Source: Undaria pinnatifida (taxonomy: Eukaryota; Sar; Phaeophyceae; Laminariales; Alariaceae). From it: a stretch of 64,000 nucleotides of DNA. Of the stretch, positions 23,701-32,700 are shown piece by piece. The notes beneath the pieces are model-generated. The model did not search any database and was not told where the DNA came from. It saw only the letters and a list, made by a program, of their open reading frames with translations. A program made the position numbers and the translations under genes. Location: positions 4,067,242 through 4,131,241 of the forward strand of contig JABAKD010000028.1 in the NCBI GenBank assembly GCA_012845835.1, written 5' to 3'. Each line of letters begins with the position of its first letter. Positions within the stretch are counted from its first letter, which is position 1.

Positions 23701-26700
23701 AAAACTCAGCTTTGCAAGCTGCGTGTGATACTTCGATCGCGCGTGTTATGGGGTGTGTATACCCTCGTGAAGGATACAGGTCGGTGACTCCCCTGCTAAT
23801 GCCAGGGTCAAGAGGACTAACACGTTCAACCTTGTTCTGCGCACGGAAACTGCATAACCCGCATTGAGGGGGACAAAACCAGACATCTGTGGATTTCAGT
23901 ATGCATGAAACAATAGTGTTATAGTGTAAGTTAGCTTTTGAAGTGGGCTACTTGGGTCTACCGGGTTTGTACGCAAGTTCCATCGACGCAGCAGTGTTAA
24001 ACATATCCAAAAAGTTATGAACACATCAGTAACTATCTGACAACTTTGATGCACGAATAACCTCATTAATTGATACATTACTAAAATAGCTGCTGCAGTA
24101 GGGTACCAGCCTGCTCTAACTGGCCAAGTTTGAGCAAGAACCAACACATCTATTTCCTACTATACGTTCTTTTACACTGTTAATAACTGTTAAACCGCAT
24201 ACACGGGGGGTGTTTTGTGCGTCCTTGCAAGTTGCCTGGTGTGCCGGCTTGCTTAGTGTCCTCTTACGTATTCATTGCGCATGGCATTTCATGGCCAGGT
24301 CTCCCTACTGTGTATAAATGTGTATATCCGCCTCTTAGTTTTGTGACGCACAGAGCCTGTCTCCGTAGGAGGACGCATCGGTACGGACACTGGTTGTACT
24401 GGATGTATATTATTTTGTATATGGGTGTGGGTGGAAGTAGCAGCTTAATTCGAGGAACACACGTCGTTATCCGTTACTCGTTACCCCATGCAGGCATTCT
24501 CGTCAGAAAAAACGGCATCGTGCAAGCCCTTACAACGAACCACGACACCCTGAACGAAAACGAGTTTGAGCGGGTGCGACGATGTGGGGGCTTCTACCGC
24601 GAGCAGGTGAGGAGACGCAACAAGTCGGGTCATCTCGGGGGGATTTTTTGTATACATGGTAGTGCATACTACTAGTTCATATACTTGAGCTGTGAGGTCG
24701 AGGATTTCGTCAACCCAAAAAAAAAAACTCACAGTTTTGCAAGCTGTGTATGATAACTTCGATCGCGCGTGTTGAGGGGTGTATGAAAAGGATATAGATC
24801 GGTGAGTCCCTGAAGGTGTTTGTGATTGGTCGACGTTGAAATTCGTACCCCAACTTGCCTGACGGCAGACATCACACCTCGAGACTGCGCGCGCGAGAAC
24901 AGGCCCACCAACAAAAGCTGGAGAATGCGACCCGCGGAGACAGCGGGCCAGAAATCGAGTTTTTGGCCCCGAGATCAGGGTTCAGCGGATCTCGGTCCGA
25001 GCCCGAGACAAAAGGACGAACATTACAGATTTCCGGGGGTCGCTCTAGGCTAGCACACGAAATGCCAAAATTCCAGATTTGCGGGTCGCCCTAGGCCGGC
25101 ACGGGGCTTTTTATTTATGTCCGCATCGTTCTAACGATGCAATACTGTAACACGTGTAACACGCAAGATAACACACCCCGGGGTTAACTTTCGGCGGCGT
25201 TTTTGTGTCACGCCAATGCAATACTGTGTAACACGTGTAACACGCAAGATAACACACCCCGGGGTTAACTTTCGGCGGCGTTTTTGTGTCACGCCAGGGG
25301 AGTGCACACAACGTAAATAACCGTTTTTGTATCATGCTAGGGATCCCTCAGTGAGGCGGGGGGGGTGTTCCAGAGCAATATGGCAGCCTTAGTGGAGGGG
25401 GCCGCGTTGTTCGGTCCAGTTTATAAGTGCTGTTCCTGAGTCGCGCCAAGCGATTTTGACCGCCTTGTATCGGGATACCGCATTACTCAGACCGCGTTAT
25501 TGGGGGATACCGCCTTGTTCACACCGCCTTTTATCGGGATACCGCATTAGTCGGACCGCGTTATTGGGGGCTACCGCCTTGTTCAGACCGCCTTGTATCG
25601 GGATACCGCATTACTCAGACCGCCTTATTGGGGGATACTGCCTTGTTCAGACCGCCTTATATCGGGATACCGCCTTACTCAGACCGCCTTATTGGGAGAC
25701 CCGTGCTGTATAGACTGAACGCCTTTGCTTTACCCTGTTGGCACTGGTACTATTGTAGCTACGTTGTACTAGGGGCAGGAGTCGCAGACCTTATCCTTGA
25801 TGAGGACTGGACTTGATAAAGACATGCTCACCCCGCAACAAATACGCGCGATGGGAGTACGAGGGGATGTTTTAACTTGTTTGTCACGCGGTAGAACTGT
25901 ACAACAGTCGTCGTGCCGCGTTAGTGCGGTATCCTTTAGCCCTGTAGCGCGATGCCCCAGTTTAGTGCGGTGTAAATCGCTTGTCACGAGCTCGTCCTAT
26001 AATAGAAAGTGCTCCAATGTCCCCTGGTGGTGCGGGGGGGCACTTTAGTGCAGGTACCGTCCTGTACAGTGCGGTGCCCTAGATTAGTGCGGTGATAATC
26101 GCTTTGTCGCGACCTGAGTGTCATATGGAGTACTTGAAGTACTTTTACGGCGCTATATCGAGATAGTGCGGGGTCCCGCTGTAGTGCGTTGTCGAAAAAA
26201 TGAGCTTTGAAAAGCGTCCGAGGGGTGTGTTATATTGTATGTTATGCGGTAGAAGTACGTGGACAGCAGAAGGGAGTAGAGACAGTACAGACCCACCAAT
26301 GTTGTCCCTCGTGTGATGTGCTTCAAGTTGGGCGCCGATGACCTACGTACAGCAGTAGTACCGGTACATACTTATAGAGTAAAAGACAACAGTATAAAGC
26401 CACCGATGTTGTTCCTCGTGAGGACCGATGGGCTGCGTGCTGAATTCGTGGGAAAAGACACGTCAGAGAGACACCGATGTTGTTCCTCGTGAGATGGTTG
26501 TGCCGGATTTGTATGAACATGATAAATAGCTAATGATAAGGGTGGTGTTCTGCGTAGACCGCGATGCACCCGTGAACCCTTTGGTGTTCCTCCAGGTGTC
26601 TGCCGCTTGGCGAGCGGTCGGATTGGGTCCCGCCGGATAGATAATGTCAGCAGCAGCAGCAGCAGGGTTATGATTCATGGTAGCCGTTGGTACGCGGGGA

Positions 26701-29700
26701 AAATTAGGCGCATGCTAAGATTCGATAGGGGCGGCACTGTTTTTCGCTTAAATATTTTTGTGAATGACGGGGGTTCTTAACCCCTTAAGAGCCTCCAAAT
26801 CCATTCCTATACTAACTTGAAGTAAATTTGTCCCCCAATAAGGGTTTCCAGTGGTAAAGGCGTTGACCCAAAATCGTCGGAATTTCGTAATTCTTGTTGT
26901 GCAGGATCATGCGTTTACCCACCTAGGCCATGGAAGTGTCCACCGGGTTGCACATTTAACGCCTTTACAATTGGAAACCCTTTTTGGAACAATTTCACTT
27001 GAAGTTAGTATTGGGAGGGATTTTGGGGCTCTAGAGGGTAAAGGTCTTGTCAACTTTCGTGTAGAGCTCATGAAGTGAGAAGCCCCAGAAAAAAAAAATG
27101 TTGCATCTTTACGGTTGATACGAGTATTCAACACCTAACATGACTCCCAGCAGCAGTAGTGTCCGCGAGCGGATGTAAAGTGGCATAGAGACCTACCTAC
27201 CTGTGGCTAGGTTACAGTATAGGTTCCTCTATAGTGCCGGTTGAATAGTGCCGGTTGCCCCGTATAGTGCCTGTGAAATCGCTTTCTACGCAGGCTACGG
27301 TAGAGTTTCGCCGTTGTTTTCCGTGCAAGGGCCCTGACATGAGGAGCTCTATGCCCTTCGCATAATAAACTCTCTTAACCCCTTTAGAGCCCCCGAACCC
27401 CTGCCTATACTAAATCCAAGTAATTTTGTCCCCAAAAACGGGTTTCCAGCTCTAAAGGGGTTAAGGCAAAAACCGATTAATATTTTGGGGCAAAACGAAT
27501 GTTCTACCCTGTGATCAATCCAATGGCCTAGGAATAAAAACGAAAATATATATATATATTTTTTTCAAGTGATGAAATTACGACGATTTTGGGATTAACC
27601 CCTTTCTTTACAACTGGAAACCCGTTTTTGGGGACAAAATTACACGGATTTAGAATAAGGAGGGGTTCGGGGGCTCTAAAGGGGCTTAAGGAGCCCTGCC
27701 TTGCGGAAACATAATTTAGCCGAAAAATGGTATACCTTAATGTCTCTATCCCAGCAAGCGTCTGGCACAGCTACGAACAGCTAGTAGTGGCAGTGTGCGG
27801 AGTATTGCCGGTTGCCGGTATAGTGCCGGTGTTTTCGGCTGGCACATACCGGCACTATACAGGGGCCACCACAACTGTGCTGCTGTGCGTCTTGGTTTCC
27901 TACCAGCCTGTATAAACGTCGCCTGGTATGTGTCACATGGTGTTCCGTAAACGTTGTACGGTATGCGCAGACGATGAAGACGACGCGGCGATGGCCGCTG
28001 TGTTGCTTCGTGGAGGATACGGTCGTCGGTAAGCCGCGTGTCTATCCTGGCGGGCTGCTGGTGACGAGATCATTTGGGGATTTTTCGGCCAAGGTATGAG
28101 TGGAATGCCGTCCGCGTTTTAGAGCCAGGTTCGTTCTTGCAGACTTGAGGTGTAATGAGCTCGTGTGGGCTGGTCGGCGTTACCTGGGCGGTGGCTTACT
28201 GTTTTTCCTTTGTTTATCAATAGCTTTTTCCCCCTTTCCAATTGTTAATAGAGACACACCTGGGACTTGAAGCCAACCTCATCCCGAACGGGAACGTTGT
28301 AGACAAGATATAAACTCGTTCAAAGCTGGTCGGTGTTGCTTGTTGGGTTACTTGCGCGGCGGGTAATTATTTTTCCTCTACTTTTCAATACCTGGTAGTT
28401 TTTCCCCCTCTTTTCCACTGTTGATAGCCACACACACCCGGGATTTGAAGCCAACCACATCCTGAAGGCGAACCTTGCAAAAAAATGAGAATACGCTTCG
28501 GCTCGGTTAAGCATTGGGAGGCGGAGGATTTACTGTAACTCGTCTTTGCAAGCTAGATGTGTGTGACAATTCGGTCGCGCGTTTTGCCTCGTTGCCGCAC
28601 ACCGTCTTACGACACCGCACACGTCGGCCAGAAAACGATCTGTCTGGCCTAGATCGTACAGATGAAGGGGTTGGGACACGTACAAGCTGGGCCGGCCAAG
28701 ACGCCGTGAATTCGCGAATGTCGCTGTGCTCCACTCAGTTTTTGGAGTTCGGACCTGAAGTTTCGACACGTGATTTGGAGCACACTCATCAAAGCACTAC
28801 TTGGAAATCGCACAAAAAAAAAGAATTTCGTTGACTTTTTGTCCGTTTTATGATCATGGGTTTCGTTTGGCCGCCCGTATGTGGGCAAATTATATATATT
28901 TTTTGCGATCTCCAAGTAGTAATGGTTTAAGCTTGCTCTAAATCACGTGTCAAAATTTCAGGTCCGAACTCCAAAAATGAGCGGGTCGGGCACAGCGATA
29001 TTTTTAATTTTCTCACTTTTTGTCGAAAACACTTGACTTATATATGGAATCGAGTTTTAGTAATATCTCTTGATGGGTGGCGAATTGGGCAATTAAGCTT
29101 GTATCGATGTTCTTCTAGAGTCTTCAGCATAGTGTCCACCAAATTTCACCTTGATCAGAATTTTTCTGGTGAAGGATTTTTTTTTTTCAGGTTGGAAAAG
29201 TTGGTTCTTCTGAGTTATATAGGATATCTCGACAAGATCGAGTCAGAAAAAACAATGCCGTAGAGTTTTTATATACTTTTGTTTTTCTGCATGTGCAATG
29301 TAGTGTCAGGGTTAGCGCTTCCAATTTCCAAGTTCTAATTCGCAAAAGCGGTGGCGGGAGAGCTTTCTGAAGTATTGCCGGTTTCTTGGCCGGCCAAGCC
29401 TGTATGTGCACAGATCATGCGCATCCTACAGAGGATGGCATGAGAACGTGCAAAGATCACACAGATCGTATCAATAGCAGATCAGTGTACGCTGCGCTTG
29501 CAACCCCTGCTTCTTGGAGAATACGGGGGTCGGCAAAACGCGCGTTCATCCTGGCGGATAGCTGGTGGCGAAACCGTTTGCGGACTTTTCGATGAAGTAT
29601 GACTAGGCTGCCGTCCGTGTTTTATGGTCCGGTTCGGTTTTATACACTAAGCTATATACTCGTGCTGGGCGGTGGCTGATTGCACGCTTGCTTTTCAAGA

Positions 29701-32700
29701 TTTTTTTTTCATGGTTGTACCCCAGGAAGGCTCACAGGAACGAACGAGAACGAGGAGTGCTGGGATGCTGGAAGGGAAAACAACGAAGTATGTTCATATT
29801 TTATAAGGAGTGACACAGGGATGTACGTGATCACCCGATATTTTCAAGGTATATACTAATGACATGATGGAAGCAGTCGAAGCAGCGAAGCAGGGAGTCA
29901 CCGTGGGAAAAGATGCGGTGCCGAGATCGGTGTTTGGGGATGGGTTCGTGGGGATATCTGATAAACCGGAAGGACTGCAGAAATATATTGCGAAGGCACT
30001 AGAATACGCTGTTGGTGGTGGTGTTGTTGTTGTTGTTGTTGTTGTTTTTATTGTTGTTGCTGTTGTTCTCACATTAACTCGCATAATCAAGTTCGTGGTC
30101 ACGTGACAGGCTCCAGTCACTCTGGAGTGGAAAAATACTCCATGGAAAAACAAAGCAAAACCAAAAGTGGTACACATATAGTATATCATAACTGAAGCAA
30201 GCCGTACATCTGCCGAAAAATATAAAAGATAAATCGGAAGTCAGCCTACGTACGTGCCTGGCCCATACTGGTACATATGATCCAAGACTCACAGCTGAAA
30301 CCGACTACACCGCAGAGGAGAGTGACAGAGACGTAAACAAATTGCGCGGTAGTTATATGTAATGAAGATAGGGAGAACCTCTGGTGGCGTTCCAATAGGA
30401 TTGAGGAGAAGGTGAACTACCGATCGTAGACGATTGTAGGCCGGTATACATACTTTGTCGTAGAGATGTCGCAAGAGGCTGTTCTTGGGATGGGCACATA
30501 ACAAAAGTAACAGGAAAGGGTAAAGAACACTTGGGCAAGAGGAATGACATTCTAACGGCTTGCACCTTGACACTAGGATTTGTAAATATGTTGCGATTGA
30601 TGTGATTGTGCCGGAGCTAGAATATGCAGAAGAGGTACGTATGGGAAGGGAGCACAACGTTGTAAGAAAAGCTGGAAAGAGTATAGAGGACAGCAGACAC
30701 GAAAGTGCTCGTAGGATGCTTGAAACACGACGTGTAGTCCAATACTTGGAAAACGTAACTGGAAGTGTACCCTCTTGAAACCAATAGAGACGTGAAAATA
30801 TTGAAATGGCAATGTAAAGTAAGGAATATGCCAGAAAATAGGTTGGCAGCAATAGCTGATAGGGCTGCATGGGAGAAAGGAACAAAAGGGCGAGCTAGAA
30901 TAATGTGGGATAGCGCTGTCGAGAAAGCATGGCAGGGCCTACGACGAGGAAGCCAAGAAGATATCCTGTTGCTAGGTTTAGGGGGTACAAGACAGAATTA
31001 GAAGAAAGGATAGAAGTAAGGGAAGGGCTAGCGCTAAGAGAGAGGGCGAATGAAAAAGATCATTTAGATATATACGGGGGTCAAAACAAGCAATAGGAAT
31101 GAAAACGTGTTTGCACGGCCCAATGGACTGCGCGAAAGCGCTGAATGCTGCATGTTCGTGTAGGGGACCTGGACCTGCTAGAGAGAAGAAAGAGATGTAC
31201 CAGTAGTCGGGCGGAGGAGGAAGCAGGCGCAAACGTAGACGAGAGTAGAATCCACATCGTGGAAGAACAAGGAGGAACTCAATGTGCTAAAGTAGATGAG
31301 GAAAAGAGACGGACCTGACATGGAGAAGTTTGGTACGTTAGACGGGAGCGAGAAAACGATCGCTATCCCAGGAGATAGATGGTGGCCACAGGCGGCCGAA
31401 CAGGACGGGGATAGGATAAGCAAACAGTTTATATGCAGTACATGTAAGAAGCGTAATGAGCGCCCAAATGTTGGAGGTGTCCCTATTAGGAGTAGGAACG
31501 GTTCTCCGTCTCGAAAGGAATGCGTGTTCAATGGTCTAGTGACTAAGACAAGCAACACATGAGTACGCCCCCCGCCACAATGAGCTGTTCTGAGTAGAAT
31601 GCAGTTCACCCTTCGTAGGTCTCGCGGAACAGCTCACGACGCTCCGGGCTTGGTGCACGCGGTATCTGCCTGGTCGGTGAAAACCCGAGGTTCTCCGTAC
31701 CAATATTGTAGGGATGCGAGGGTCATACTACATACCACTATGGTCTTAAGACTACGGCCATGTATGAAATGAGTACAACCCCCCCCCCATCCTACATTAC
31801 CATTGTTGACCGCTATCCCGAATTGGTATGAGTTGATTGAAATCACCCCCTCCTACCCTATCTTTCCGGTAATGACCAATTGTTGCGTGCGGTGCAGGTG
31901 GTCACACTCGGGGGAAAGCCCGGCGTCATCCTTCCGGACTGCCAGGAAGTATTAGAGCTGACGGTTGAGGAGGACTGGGCAGAATTGATCATCGCCAGCG
32001 ACGGGGTGTGGGATGTGATGGCACCGAAGGAGATGCCAAGGGTAAGAGGTTGTTGCTCCCTCCCTCCCTCGCCCTCCTCCTTCCGTCCCCCCCCCTTTCC
32101 CCCCTCCTTATGTCCCTCCCTCCCTCCCGCCGTCCCTCCCTCCCGCCGTCCCTCCCTCCCGCCGTCCCTCCCTCCCGCCGTCCCTCTCTCCCTCCTTCCC
32201 TGCCTCCCTCCCTGCCTCCCTCCCTCCCTCCCTGTGGAAATTTTTTAGAACTGCGTGCACGGTTTTTGGGGACCAATCGCTTATAATTTGTTTAAAATAG
32301 TATTTCAAAATTCCACACATCGGACAGATAACGATGTAGATCATATAGATCATATAGATCATGTAGATCACATAGATCACATAGATCATGTAGATTATGT
32401 ATACCATATCGATAATATAGATCGTATAGATCAGATCATATAGATCATGTGGTTCCTACATTGGTCGTTTTATGGTATGTTTTACAAGATCTTTGTAGTA
32501 CAGGTCCAACCCAGGAAACGTGTGCGAGGGCGTGCAGGTCGTACGGCTCCCATCCAACATTTTCTAGGTCATGCTTATCATGTACTGGTTGATACAGACC
32601 AGAGATGTAGGATATGTCTGCCCTGTCTCTTTGGTACTAGTATTAAATATAATCCGCAAGGGGTTGTGAGAGGAGTTCAATATTAGTCACTTTGCAAAGG

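Noticed and set aside
30289..30885. 198-codon minus-strand frame
   Set aside because: Antisense to the dead LINE; the sense strand carries the recognisable fragments.
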